Source: G965230065 sp965230065 (GTDB lineage Bacteria > Bacteroidota > Bacteroidia > Cytophagales > Cyclobacteriaceae). Taken from it: a DNA stretch of 64,000 nt. The notes below the pieces were generated by a model. That model saw nothing but the letters and a program-made list of their open reading frames with translations. It ran no database searches and had not been told where the DNA came from. The position numbers were made by a program, and so were the translations under genes. Location of the stretch: assembly GCA_965230065.1 (NCBI GenBank), contig OZ245942.1:5270001-5334000 (forward strand). Reading direction: 5' to 3'. Below, piece after piece: positions 26,617-34,470 of the stretch (its first letter is position 1; every line of letters begins with the position of its first letter).

Positions 26617-27106
26617 TTAAAATAGTCCATAGGTCTTTTTTAAGTCATCAAATGTTGTTGCCATCTCCTGATCTGAGAGCGGGCGTCCGTAAATTAAGAC
26701 CCTGGCTAATTCTCCATCAAATGATTCTCCGCCCTGGTGGTTAATGGCATTTCGTTCTGTGCCTATGGCCATGCGCGATGGTTCCCAGGTACTTACAGGG
26801 TATTTTCCGGTGGTAACGGGAGCAGCAGGATCATCCACGAATAATTCCAGGTCGACAATTGTGCCCGGGGCACCCGCGGCTTGTCTTCCTGATACAATGT
26901 ACCATTGGTTTATGGGTAAGTAGGAGCCAAGCACTTCCGGAGTAGTATGTCCCCCACGGGAAAATTCCCCTTCTCCATTGCGGGAGCTCATCCAAACTTT
27001 ACCATCAATATAAAATGACCCCCAAAACCCTGCAAATTGTCCTCCTTCGTTTAAAGCCCAAAAAGATAAACAGCACAATGCAATTGCAAATCACTGTTTT
27101 TTTCAT
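26617..27106 (-). pseudogene. broken LamG/concanavalin-like gene
   Basis: From 27078 down, the frame encodes the C-terminal part of a LamG-like jelly roll (GSFYIDGKVWMSS, INQWYIVSG, LARVLIYGRPLSDQEM). It has no ATG, and an in-frame TGA lies at 27093-27091. In another frame an ATG at 27106 gives a signal-peptide-like MKKTVICNCIVLFIFLGF that runs out of frame with the LamG part and stops within 40 codons. The simplest reading is an original secreted protein that lost its N-terminal region by deletion, leaving a frameshift at the join. A TTG start at 27078 for a cytoplasmic fragment is unlikely to be functional. Confidence 0.6.
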
Positions 27107-27474
27107 TTACATACATTTTTTGGTTAGCATTTATGTGAATTTAGCACCACTTCACAACGAAAGGCAGTGCTGTTGAACATGCAATGCCCATCTTTTGGTT
27201 TCTTTGGAGGCCTCTATGAGGTTTAAGCATTTGTTTCCTTGGGGCTGTATAATATCCGGGGCTTATTTATTGTTGACAACGTCCATGTATGAGGAGTGTG
27301 CTCTTTCAGTATCAAAATCAAAACTATCCCAGTCATCATATAATATCATTCACTCTTTATTCATCTTTTCTTGCGCATCATAAGGTGAAGGTATCAATCC
27401 ACGCTCGTCCCAATTTTCAATCGGAAAAAAGAGGCATGGCTAGTTCATTTTGTTAGCGACATACCTTATTTCAT
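27107..27474. other. gene-less gap with short open fragments on -
   Basis: No intact gene is supported. On - one frame reads IENWDERGLIPSPYDAQEK and stops at 27350. It is followed at once by a 28-codon ORF (27349-27263, MILYDDWDSFDF...). The peptide-like quality of both pieces suggests the 3' remains of an older gene displaced by the adjacent toxin-antitoxin pair. Confidence 0.3.
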
Positions 27475-27858
27475 TTACCAAATCCGTTTTATATCGTAGA
27501 GTGAAAATTTGTCGTCACTTGAGATTAAAGGTAATTTCTCCACCATCGCCTGACTTATTATTAATCTATCAAAAGGATCACGATGATGAACGGGCAACTT
27601 GACATGTTCCAAAATGTGACTCATTTCTATCTCCATGATCTCAATGTTGTTGGAAAGTGTCTCCCGGACAAGGACTTCTAATTCAAAAGGAAGTGTCAAT
27701 TTGCCGATGTTCACTTTAATAGCTGCTTCCCAAAAGCTGACCTTACTTACGCATAAACTGTTTTTTTGATCTTTAACGATTTGGGTAGCTGCCGTGGTAA
27801 GGTTATCTGATTCACCAAAAATCCAAAGCAAAATCTGTGTATCTATTAGGTATCTCAT
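27475..27858 (-). CDS. VapC-type PIN toxin
   Basis: 127-residue PIN domain of the 'type II toxin-antitoxin system VapC family' with LIDTQILLWIFGESDNL at the start, SKVSFWEAAIKVNIGKL (second acid) and HHRDPFDRLIISQAM with later SSDD supplying the remaining acids. It is a predicted Mg-dependent RNase. The ATG overlaps the antitoxin stop by one base (TAATG), so expression is coupled. It opens the accessory region that runs to about 33.2 kb. Confidence 0.85.
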   Translation of the reverse strand: MRYLIDTQILLWIFGESDNLTTAATQIVKDQKNSLCVSKVSFWEAAIKVNIGKLTLPFELEVLVRETLSNNIEIMEIEMSHILEHVKLPVHHRDPFDRLIISQAMVEKLPLISSDDKFSLYDIKRIW

Positions 27859-28073
27859 TACATGTATTCCTTAAAATCATCTAATGGATCGTTAAAATCT
27901 TCAGCCATTTGAATTTTGCCTTTGTATTTCCCTAGTTCTCTTTCACTCTTCTGATTTTTGTTTTGTTTGATGGTTTTTTGAAGTGCTGTAATAAGTTTTT
28001 GCTTTTCTGGCTGGGGCAATTGATTGGCTAAATTAAACAGTTGCTCAAATCCAATATTAAGTTTTAATTCCAT
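27858..28073 (-). CDS. antitoxin of the VapC-type pair
   Basis: 71 residues, highly charged and helical, with an IGFEQLFNLANQLPQPEKQKL helix pair and an acidic tail (MAEDFNDPLDDFKEYM) of the DUF2281-like kind that binds the PIN active site. It is directly upstream of, and overlapping, the toxin gene. The promoter lies next to the attC-like hairpin and the intron, so insertion there could have altered its control. Confidence 0.65.
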   Translation of the reverse strand: MELKLNIGFEQLFNLANQLPQPEKQKLITALQKTIKQNKNQKSERELGKYKGKIQMAEDFNDPLDDFKEYM

Positions 28074-28144
28074 TGTTCTGTCTATTTGATTGGTATTCTA
28101 AAGTTACAAAACGTAAGTCTGTTTTTTATGGTTGCCGCCGGTTT

Positions 28145-28189
28145 GTATATGGTGTAGTGGCTGACGTTAGGAAGCCATACACTATATAT
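28145..28189. other. attC-like long hairpin with one extrahelical base
   Basis: Bases 28145-28162 pair with 28173-28189 over about 17 pairs, with a single bulged G at 28157 and two G-T pairs, around loop GACGTTAGGA. The complementary strand, across the intron, reads TGTTTACAAC at its border, the same ten bases that border the hairpin at 29839. Long imperfect stems with unpaired bases are typical of integron attC sites; no integrase is present, so this is an analogy. The intron begins five bases after the hairpin. Confidence 0.45.
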
Positions 28190-28194
28190 CTTGT

Positions 28195-28838
28195 GTGCGC
28201 CTTGAATGGTGAATATAGCTCATGAAGTTGAGTGTTCCAAGGGGTGAAAGTCCCTTACGCGCTGGGGTCGTGCCTGGAAGCGAAGCAAGTGGCAAGGTTG
28301 CTAACCGTGAGGTTAGGACTGAAGTAATCGGACCGCCGAGCGGCCAGACTGCGGTGTCTTTACTGACGAACAGAATCGGATCGAAGCGACCACATACAGA
28401 GGCTATTAGGTCGGATGAGGTAGCACATCATGCCGAAGTCCAGAACCTCGTAAGAGGATAATGCCAAAATAGTAGATGTAGCAGGAATAGACATAAGGGT
28501 ATTTATCTTACCAAGGGATATCTCAAACTATACATGCTATAGTTTGGGAAGTCACGGGGCCGCCCGGCGGCAGAGGTCATAGTAGCTGGAGGAACTAGCA
28601 GGGAGTGCAAATACCATCCCTCCTGAAGCCTCACAAAACAGCGAAGGACTGAACGTTAAATTCGTCCCAAATGCCATCTGGAGGTTTACAGATTGAAAGT
28701 CTGTCAGCCCGGTGATGGCGGGACAGGAAGTTTTGGAATATCCCAGAAGTTTAACGAACCGCTCAGTACGAGGCCCGTATGCTGGGTGGTGTGAGAGGCG
28801 CACTGGCGGTCATTTGGCCGTCAGCCGTCTACTCGATT
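28195..28838 (+). mobile_element. ORF-less group II intron, IIC-like
   Basis: The 5' end GTGCGCC follows TTGT, the exon motif of group IIC introns. GGGGTGAAAGTCCC and GAGGTTAGGACTGAAG are typical of domain I, and CAGAGGTCATAGTAG and GAAGGACTGAACG mark domain III and the start of IV. Domain V (about 28756-28794) begins GAACCGC, with the CGC triad of class IIC instead of AGC, and closes GGTGGTGTGAG. Domain VI ends CTACTCGAT. The whole is about 640 bases and lacks the reverse transcriptase/maturase normally carried in domain IV, so it cannot move on its own; splicing would need a maturase from elsewhere. Exact ends are uncertain by a base or two. Confidence 0.8.
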
Positions 28839-28853
28839 GTAAACAGTGCTTTC

Positions 28854-29804
28854 TCAATATATTTTTGCGCTTATTTTTTCCTCAAATTTTAAAATCCGAC
28901 CATTCTCGTTTGTCCATTCATCATTGTCAATGGAATATGAGAATATTAATAGTTTCGGTTTGGTCAATGTTTCTACAACAATACAGAGTCTATAATTACC
29001 CTTGTCTTTATTGAGATGTTTGTATTCATTTGGTGTTAATTCGGTCGCAATGTCCTTTCCGGATAAGCCCTTAACTTCGAGTTTTAGTTGGATTCTGCCG
29101 TTCATTGCGTTTAAATCCCAGCCAACATTATCTTTTTCGACTGAATCAATTTCGTATCCAAGTTTTTTATAATGTTTAGTAACGATTTTGACCGCTTTGG
29201 TCTCAACCTCCATTCTTTTCAATGGGTCATTTTGTCGTGCTGAGCCTTTGGTTTTACTACTTGAAGTCGGGAAAACTCCTGTTCTTACATATTTCAATAC
29301 TTTTTCGACATAATCAGCATTATTATCAGCGTACCATATATTCCGTTGTCCCATAGCACCTTTGCCTCTTGGAACTTGGACTGTTCTTTCGTCTCTCGAC
29401 AATAATTTGGTATCAGACTGTTTTGCTGTAACAAAATATCCAAAATCGTGGTCGTTCCAATTTCTATTTGAACTTCGCTTTGGCTCTTGAACATTTCTGT
29501 AAACGGTTGCATTTTCATACCAACCGACGATATAGTTACCGCCAGAAAAAGGTTCTTTTGCAACCCAAATAATAGTTACTCCTTCTATTTTTTCATCCGA
29601 ACTTTTTGCTCCAAGCCTGTTCAAATTTATTCGTCCTCCAACTTGGACATATCCATACATTTTGTTTTTTGACGGTTTGAAATTGAACATTTCGCCACCC
29701 CAACCATATTTCTCGATATGCTTTCCGCCACCTTGCATTTTATCATCGGAATTACCTTGATAACGGTCCATCCAAGCAGTATTAAAAAACAAAATTTTGT
29801 TCAT
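28854..29804 (-). CDS. DUF3883-domain predicted nuclease
   Basis: 316 residues in two parts. Residues 1-180 contain YGWGGEMFNF, VTIIWVAKEPFSGGNYIVGW and YENATVYRNV, a domain often found in front of DUF3883 and possibly reading modified DNA. Residues 205-310 are the DUF3883 (NO VEIN C-terminal) domain: YEIDSVEKDNVGWDLNA, LKLEVKGLSG and RLCIVVE supply the D...ExK residues of a PD-(D/E)xK-like nuclease. Such proteins are common in restriction and defence loci. The gene lies between the intron and an attC-like hairpin, downstream of the ATPase and WYL genes on the same strand. Confidence 0.7.
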   Translation of the reverse strand: MNKILFFNTAWMDRYQGNSDDKMQGGGKHIEKYGWGGEMFNFKPSKNKMYGYVQVGGRINLNRLGAKSSDEKIEGVTIIWVAKEPFSGGNYIVGWYENATVYRNVQEPKRSSNRNWNDHDFGYFVTAKQSDTKLLSRDERTVQVPRGKGAMGQRNIWYADNNADYVEKVLKYVRTGVFPTSSSKTKGSARQNDPLKRMEVETKAVKIVTKHYKKLGYEIDSVEKDNVGWDLNAMNGRIQLKLEVKGLSGKDIATELTPNEYKHLNKDKGNYRLCIVVETLTKPKLLIFSYSIDNDEWTNENGRILKFEEKISAKIY

Positions 29805-29824
29805 TCACGGATTTTTTTAGCATT

Positions 29825-29889
29825 GTTTACAACGTCCAGCCTAGGCGGCGTGCGACTGTAGGAAGCATGATCGACTAGGCAGTGTTAGC
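29825..29889. other. attC-like hairpin between nuclease and ATPase genes
   Basis: The stem GCCTAG-CG-CGTGC (from 29839) pairs with GCATG-CG-CTAGGC (to 29880), with unpaired G45/A74 and a bulged A70. It is bordered by TGTTTACAAC on the left and GTGTTAG on the right, the AAC...GTT order of attC sites. TGTTTACAAC is shared with the hairpin beside the intron, so the nuclease gene lies between two related sites like a cassette. The ATPase stop codon falls inside the hairpin. Confidence 0.45.
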
Positions 29890-32061
29890 GGCATTGTTTA
29901 AATCCTTCGCTTTTTGATATAAGTTTTTAAGATGATTATCAGACAAATCCAAAATTGGTTCGTACATAAAAGAATTCAGATGAATGTTTTCAGGCGTCAT
30001 TAGATTTATTTGATCAAGAAGATTCGCGATCTCTGTTTCGGTCGGGAAATCTTGATTATATCTTTCGCAAAGCTTGAATGTCTGATTCTTAGTAATGGAC
30101 TGACAGAATTGATTGTCATTAATCTTTGTTATCAAGTATTCTTCGCACTTCAATCTAATGGCAATTGCTAGTACGATTTTCTTTTCAAGATCAACATTTA
30201 CGCTTACAGATGCTTGAATATTATCAGCTTCTTCATAAATTTTATCTATCACGATTTCGTTCGGCTCGTCAAAAACAACATTTGATTGATCCTTTAATAT
30301 TGCTCTGTGATAATTTTGTAAATCTTGAAAAGTAATATTCCTAGAGTCAGACTTAATATGCAATAATGATGTAAGCCCTTGAAAGTTCGCTTGGTCACCT
30401 GTAAATTCCGCAATATTTCTTATAAAAGGAATTGAGGCTATCAACATTGAACGATCAGTTGTAAGGTTATTTTTCCAATGATTAAACGGGTTATTTTGAT
30501 ATTTTTCCTCAATTAATGCCACTTCCGTCGGACTCTTCCTACAATGCAATTTATTAGCTCTTCCCATATCTAAACGAGAAGATATAGTTCTAAAAAAATC
30601 AAAATTATGCGTAAATATTAACTGTCTAAAGAAGCTTTTTCCAGAAATATCCTTAAGGTACTCAATAATTGCGTACTTATTCTTATAATCAAAAGAATCT
30701 GCAATGTCATCAATAACGAAAAATGTTTCCGATGCACTAGATATTCTTGCTTCTATCTCGAAAATTGTATTGAGCAAATAAAGCGCTCTTCTCTCCCCGT
30801 TGCTTAAAACTTTCAGAAGGGTAGACTCATCAACTGGCCGATTCTCTTGTCCATCTGAGAAAACAAAAACTACGTTAGGACCTTCCTTTTTTAGAATTAC
30901 ATCTTCTTGATTCTGAACAATCAATTTAAATGGGACATTGAATCTAGAATTGAATATTGAAACAACATTTGCCCACCTTGTACTTTCAGCTCTTGCAGCA
31001 GCAACGATTTCGTCAATTCTTATTTTACCCGTTTCGTATGCTGTCATTAATTCATTGAATAACGATCTGTTCTCTTTAAGGTATGATATCCAAAGCTTTT
31101 GTTTAAATAATGGAACATTGGCCAACTCAGGAAGAATATCCATATTAGCTGTAAGATATGTTCTGAAGTCTCGTAATTCTTTATTTGCCTTTAACTTCTT
31201 ATCTAGTGCTTCAAAAGCAGACTTCAATGTTTCATCTTCAATAATTTTACTTTTCTCTGTTTCGATAATATTCTTTAATTCATCTTCAGAATTGACTGAA
31301 ATGTAACCATCTTCTATAAATAAATTCACAGTATGGTTTGCAGTAAAAAATCCGTTATCTGATAAATTTTTAGCAATAGTATCTGCATTATTGTGATTAA
31401 AGACACCTTTCTTAAAATAAACCGATTTCTCAACTAAAGATTCATACACTGCTGTATACTGTGACAAATCAGCGATAAACTGCTGATCCTCCAAAAGCAC
31501 TTTAACCCTTGGAGTAAATACCGAATTATATTGGATGTGGTTCCAGTTCTCAGTAGTTTCACTATTAACTTCATCTCTAACCCTACGTAATGCTGTATAA
31601 ACATCAGTTGGTATATTGATGATATCTTGCGAAATAAATGGGGCGACTTCCTTCCGAATTCCCGAAAGCTTCCTAATTGGTTGTAATAATTCCTCTAAAG
31701 ATTTTTCTATTTCTTCCAAGATTTCCTCATATTCTTGCCGAAGATCATTATTGACTAACAGTGTTGAAACTTTTGCAGATTTAAAAGACTGATTGTATGG
31801 CTCAATCACAAATATTCTTTCTGACGGTATTTCATTGCCGTTTTCATCCTCTATCCTTCGAATCGTAGCCCTTTCTGGATAAATTTCATCTTTACTTGCT
31901 TCGCCTTTACTGTGATCCATCATTGCTTTTGCAAATGAAGTTTTCATTATCCCATTAGGAACATATATCGCAAATACAGGCTTAGAGGAGAAATCAAAAG
32001 TATGCGCGAATGACTTAATTCCATAGCAATTAGTCATTGTGATCGAGAGAAAATCCATCAT
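29875..32061 (-). CDS. ABC/SMC-like AAA ATPase, probable defence protein
   Basis: 728 residues. The P-loop is atypical, YVPNGIMKTSFAKAM near residue 35. Coiled-coil-rich middle segments follow (about 110-320). Then comes an ABC-type signature LSNGERRALYLLN, a Walker B FFVIDDIADSFDYKNK, and a switch His in IFTHNFDFFRTI. This split-ATPase plan is shared by RloC/PrrC-type and other AAA_13 anti-phage proteins. The C-terminal 200 residues are not assigned to a nuclease. It lies eight bases downstream of a WYL gene and upstream of a DUF3883 nuclease. The last residues derive from the attC-like repeat. The role in defence is inferred from architecture and company. Confidence 0.65.
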   Translation of the reverse strand: MMDFLSITMTNCYGIKSFAHTFDFSSKPVFAIYVPNGIMKTSFAKAMMDHSKGEASKDEIYPERATIRRIEDENGNEIPSERIFVIEPYNQSFKSAKVSTLLVNNDLRQEYEEILEEIEKSLEELLQPIRKLSGIRKEVAPFISQDIINIPTDVYTALRRVRDEVNSETTENWNHIQYNSVFTPRVKVLLEDQQFIADLSQYTAVYESLVEKSVYFKKGVFNHNNADTIAKNLSDNGFFTANHTVNLFIEDGYISVNSEDELKNIIETEKSKIIEDETLKSAFEALDKKLKANKELRDFRTYLTANMDILPELANVPLFKQKLWISYLKENRSLFNELMTAYETGKIRIDEIVAAARAESTRWANVVSIFNSRFNVPFKLIVQNQEDVILKKEGPNVVFVFSDGQENRPVDESTLLKVLSNGERRALYLLNTIFEIEARISSASETFFVIDDIADSFDYKNKYAIIEYLKDISGKSFFRQLIFTHNFDFFRTISSRLDMGRANKLHCRKSPTEVALIEEKYQNNPFNHWKNNLTTDRSMLIASIPFIRNIAEFTGDQANFQGLTSLLHIKSDSRNITFQDLQNYHRAILKDQSNVVFDEPNEIVIDKIYEEADNIQASVSVNVDLEKKIVLAIAIRLKCEEYLITKINDNQFCQSITKNQTFKLCERYNQDFPTETEIANLLDQINLMTPENIHLNSFMYEPILDLSDNHLKNLYQKAKDLNNAANTA

Positions 32062-32068
32062 TAAGTTT

Positions 32069-32371
32069 TTAAACTTTAGCCACGATAGAAGACATCATCT
32101 TATCTTCTGGATTATAGTTCTCTCTCCTCCCAGAAAAGGATTCATCTAGTAACCTGATATCTTCAATATCCTCGACAGTGTATAATTTCCAAGTATTATA
32201 TCTTCCGCTTTTGCTATGTCCTTCAATGAAATATGCTCTCAATGTCAAGTTACCAGTATCTTTATGGTAACCAATTAGAAATGGTTCCACTGTTCGATTA
32301 CCTTCTTTGTAAAAAAAAGAAATCACTCTTTTCATTTGAATTGCCCGAATGATTATATTTTCATTATTCAT
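32069..32371 (-). CDS. small WYL-domain protein
   Basis: 100 residues that match a WYL fold alone: IIRAIQMKRVISFFYKEGNR, VEPFLIGYHKDTGNL, LRAYFIEGHSKSGRYNTWKL and a final RRENYNPEDKM. WYL domains bind nucleotide or ssDNA ligands and serve as sensors in defence regulation and in some CRISPR systems. There is no helix-turn-helix, so it would act as a ligand sensor for the ATPase encoded eight bases downstream. It is the first gene of the probable WYL-ATPase unit. Confidence 0.65.
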   Translation of the reverse strand: MNNENIIIRAIQMKRVISFFYKEGNRTVEPFLIGYHKDTGNLTLRAYFIEGHSKSGRYNTWKLYTVEDIEDIRLLDESFSGRRENYNPEDKMMSSIVAKV

Positions 32372-32740
32372 GGTTTTGATTATTTGCCGCTAATGAGTGT
32401 ATAAAAGCATTACATCTATTTCAATTATAGCAAGTAGCGTCTATATCCCTATTTTGGAAAACACCCTATTCCTTACAGCATTACTGCCTGTGGTACATTA
32501 ATATTCCATGCAGGATAATACTTACTACGTTTTGTGGGTTGAATATACGAAAAAAATGGGTTTTGAAAAGGTAAAAAAAGGCTGAATCAGTCCTACCCTT
32601 ATCTACACCTCATTTTTCTGCCCATTCCGGCACTGTTGCACTGAACCAACCATAACCCATCAACCTGCCTTGCTGATTACCTTGAGGCATAGGTAATCAA
32701 CGGTCGGTTCCGGGGTTTTTACATCAAATCAAAGGAAACC
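32372..32740. other. gene-less gap with one hairpin
   Basis: No gene is visible on either strand. TGATTACCT (32674-32682) pairs perfectly with AGGTAATCA (32691-32699). The remainder has no recognisable feature and leads into the tandem repeats. Confidence 0.4.
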
Positions 32741-33206
32741 AACCGTCAGTATGCACAAATTACTTGTTCTCAGCCTCTGCGAACCGTCAGTATGCGCTAA
32801 TTACTTCTTCTCAGCCTCTGCGAACCGTCCGCACGCACAAATTTCTTCTTCTCAGCCTCTGCGAACCGTCAGTATGCGCTAATTACTTCTTCTCAGCCTT
32901 TGCGAACCGTCCGCACGCACAAATTTCTTCTTCTCAGCCTCTGCGAACCGTCCGCATGCACAAATTACTACTTCTCAGCCTCTGCGAACCGTCCGCATGC
33001 ACAAATTACTACTTCTCAGCCTCTGCGAACCGTCAGTATGCGCTTATTTCTTCTTCTCAGCCTCTGCGAACCGTCAGTATACGCTTATTACTACTTTTCA
33101 GCCTCTGCGAACCGTCAGTATGCGCTTATTACTTCTTCTCAGCCCTTGCGAACCGTCAGTATGCGCTTATTACTTCTTCTCAGCCCTTGCGAACCGTCAG
33201 TATGCG
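32741..33206 (+). repeat. 41-bp tandem repeat, 11 copies plus a partial one
   Basis: Units start with AACCGTC at 32741, 32782, 32823, 32864, 32905, 32946, 32987, 33028, 33069, 33110, 33151 and (partial) 33192, exactly 41 bases apart. The shared part is TTCTTCTCAGCCTCTGCGAA; the other 15-17 bases come in two flavours, CAGTATGCGCT(T/A)ATT and CCGCA(C/T)GCACAAATT. Since 41 is not a multiple of three the array is not a coding repeat, although no stop codon falls in any + frame. There are no spacers, so it is a minisatellite and not CRISPR. Confidence 0.9.
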
Positions 33207-33345
33207 TGCATGGGCTGTTTTGGGTTTGTACAAAGCACCAAAGCCTGTCGGTATCGTTGCTTATATCCCTGCTAGTTGATGGTTTTCATCACTTTTTCCT
33301 GTTTTTTGGGTGTAGGATTACCGGCTTATTTCCGTATTTTGCTGC

Positions 33346-34428
33346 ATGGCACCTGGCCCTCAAAAAATTTTGCGGAAGATCATCCATATTGATATGGACG
33401 CCTTTTTTGCTTCTATTGAGCAACGGGACAACCCGGCTCTCCAGGGCAAGCCCGTAGCGGTGGGGGGCAGCAGGGAAAGAGGGGTGGTGGCTGCGGCCAG
33501 TTATGAGGCCAGGGAGTTTGGGGTGAAGTCGGCCATGCCTTCTAAAACAGCTTTTGCCCATTGCCCGCACCTTATTTTTGTAAAGCCCCGCTTTTCGGTT
33601 TACAAAGAGGTGTCACAGCAAATTAGGGCGGTGTTTCGTGAGTTTACCGATTTGGTAGAGCCTTTGTCATTGGACGAAGCCTACCTGGATGTTACCCATA
33701 ACAAACCGGGCATGTCTTCGGCCACACTCATCGCCCGCAACATCAAGGAAAGAATTAAGGAAAATACCCTGCTTTCTGCTTCTGCCGGGGTTTCTTACAA
33801 CAAGTTTCTGGCAAAAACCGCCAGCGATATGGACAAACCTGACGGTCTGTATGTAATCACCCCGGAGCAGGGGCCTGAGTTTGTAAAAACCCTGCCCATT
33901 GAAAAGTTTTATGGTATTGGGAAGAAGACCACCGAAAAAATGCACCGCCTGGGCATTTATCATGGCAAAGACTTACTGTCATACGATGAAACAGCCCTTC
34001 GTCATCTTTTTGGCAAGGTGGGGTATTATTACAGCCAGATATGCCGGGGCATAGACGAGCGGGAGGTGCAGCCCAACCGCCAGCGGAAGTCATTGGGCAA
34101 TGAGCGCACTTTTGATACCGATATCCATGGCAGTGAACAACAGCTTGATAAACTGATGCAAATTGCCGAACTGTTGGCAGACGACCTGGAAAGGGCACCT
34201 GTGAAAGCCCGTACCCTTACACTCAAACTCCGGTACGGTGATTTCCATACCATCACCCGCAGCAAAACCCTGCATAACCAGTTTTTTGACGCCCCCCTGA
34301 TCTGGGAGGTGGCCCGGGAACTGTACCAGCAAATACCGGATGACGAAAGGGGCATCCGGTTGCTGGGGCTTAGCCTGTCCAACTTTTTGGAAAACCAGGG
34401 AGGGGTGCAGCTAACGCTGGAGTTTTGA
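33346..34428 (+). CDS. dinB: DNA polymerase IV
   Basis: Y-family polymerase of 360 residues. The palm has IIHIDMDAFFASIEQRDNP with the first catalytic Asp, VVAAASYEAREFGVKSAMP, and PLSLDEAYLDVT with the second Asp-Glu pair. Helix-hairpin-helix and little-finger regions follow (FYGIGKKTTEKMHRLGI, KSLGNERTF). It performs error-prone translesion synthesis. The far C-terminus LENQGGVQLTLEF may carry the beta-clamp motif, in a QLTLEF-like form. It begins 140 bases after the minisatellite, whose size could affect its promoter region. Confidence 0.92.
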   Translation: MAPGPQKILRKIIHIDMDAFFASIEQRDNPALQGKPVAVGGSRERGVVAAASYEAREFGVKSAMPSKTAFAHCPHLIFVKPRFSVYKEVSQQIRAVFREFTDLVEPLSLDEAYLDVTHNKPGMSSATLIARNIKERIKENTLLSASAGVSYNKFLAKTASDMDKPDGLYVITPEQGPEFVKTLPIEKFYGIGKKTTEKMHRLGIYHGKDLLSYDETALRHLFGKVGYYYSQICRGIDEREVQPNRQRKSLGNERTFDTDIHGSEQQLDKLMQIAELLADDLERAPVKARTLTLKLRYGDFHTITRSKTLHNQFFDAPLIWEVARELYQQIPDDERGIRLLGLSLSNFLENQGGVQLTLEF

Positions 34429-34470
34429 ATGATGTTGCATTGCACCCCATTTTTTATAAAGGGGATGCTG

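Noticed and set aside
27195..27383. 62-codon + frame in the gap before the VapC-type gene
   Set aside because: Short, with a non-ATG start, no recognisable motif, and overlapped by better - strand remnants.
28222..28461. 79-codon frame inside the intron
   Set aside because: It falls in structured domain I RNA of the group II intron and resembles no maturase.
32741..33206. Possible CRISPR array
   Set aside because: Units are contiguous with no unique spacers, and no cas genes are near.
32764..33457. Three overlapping + reading frames over the tandem repeats
   Set aside because: They arise from a 41-bp repeat free of stops in every + frame; the peptides are the same repeat in shifted frames and no start or ribosome site is convincing.
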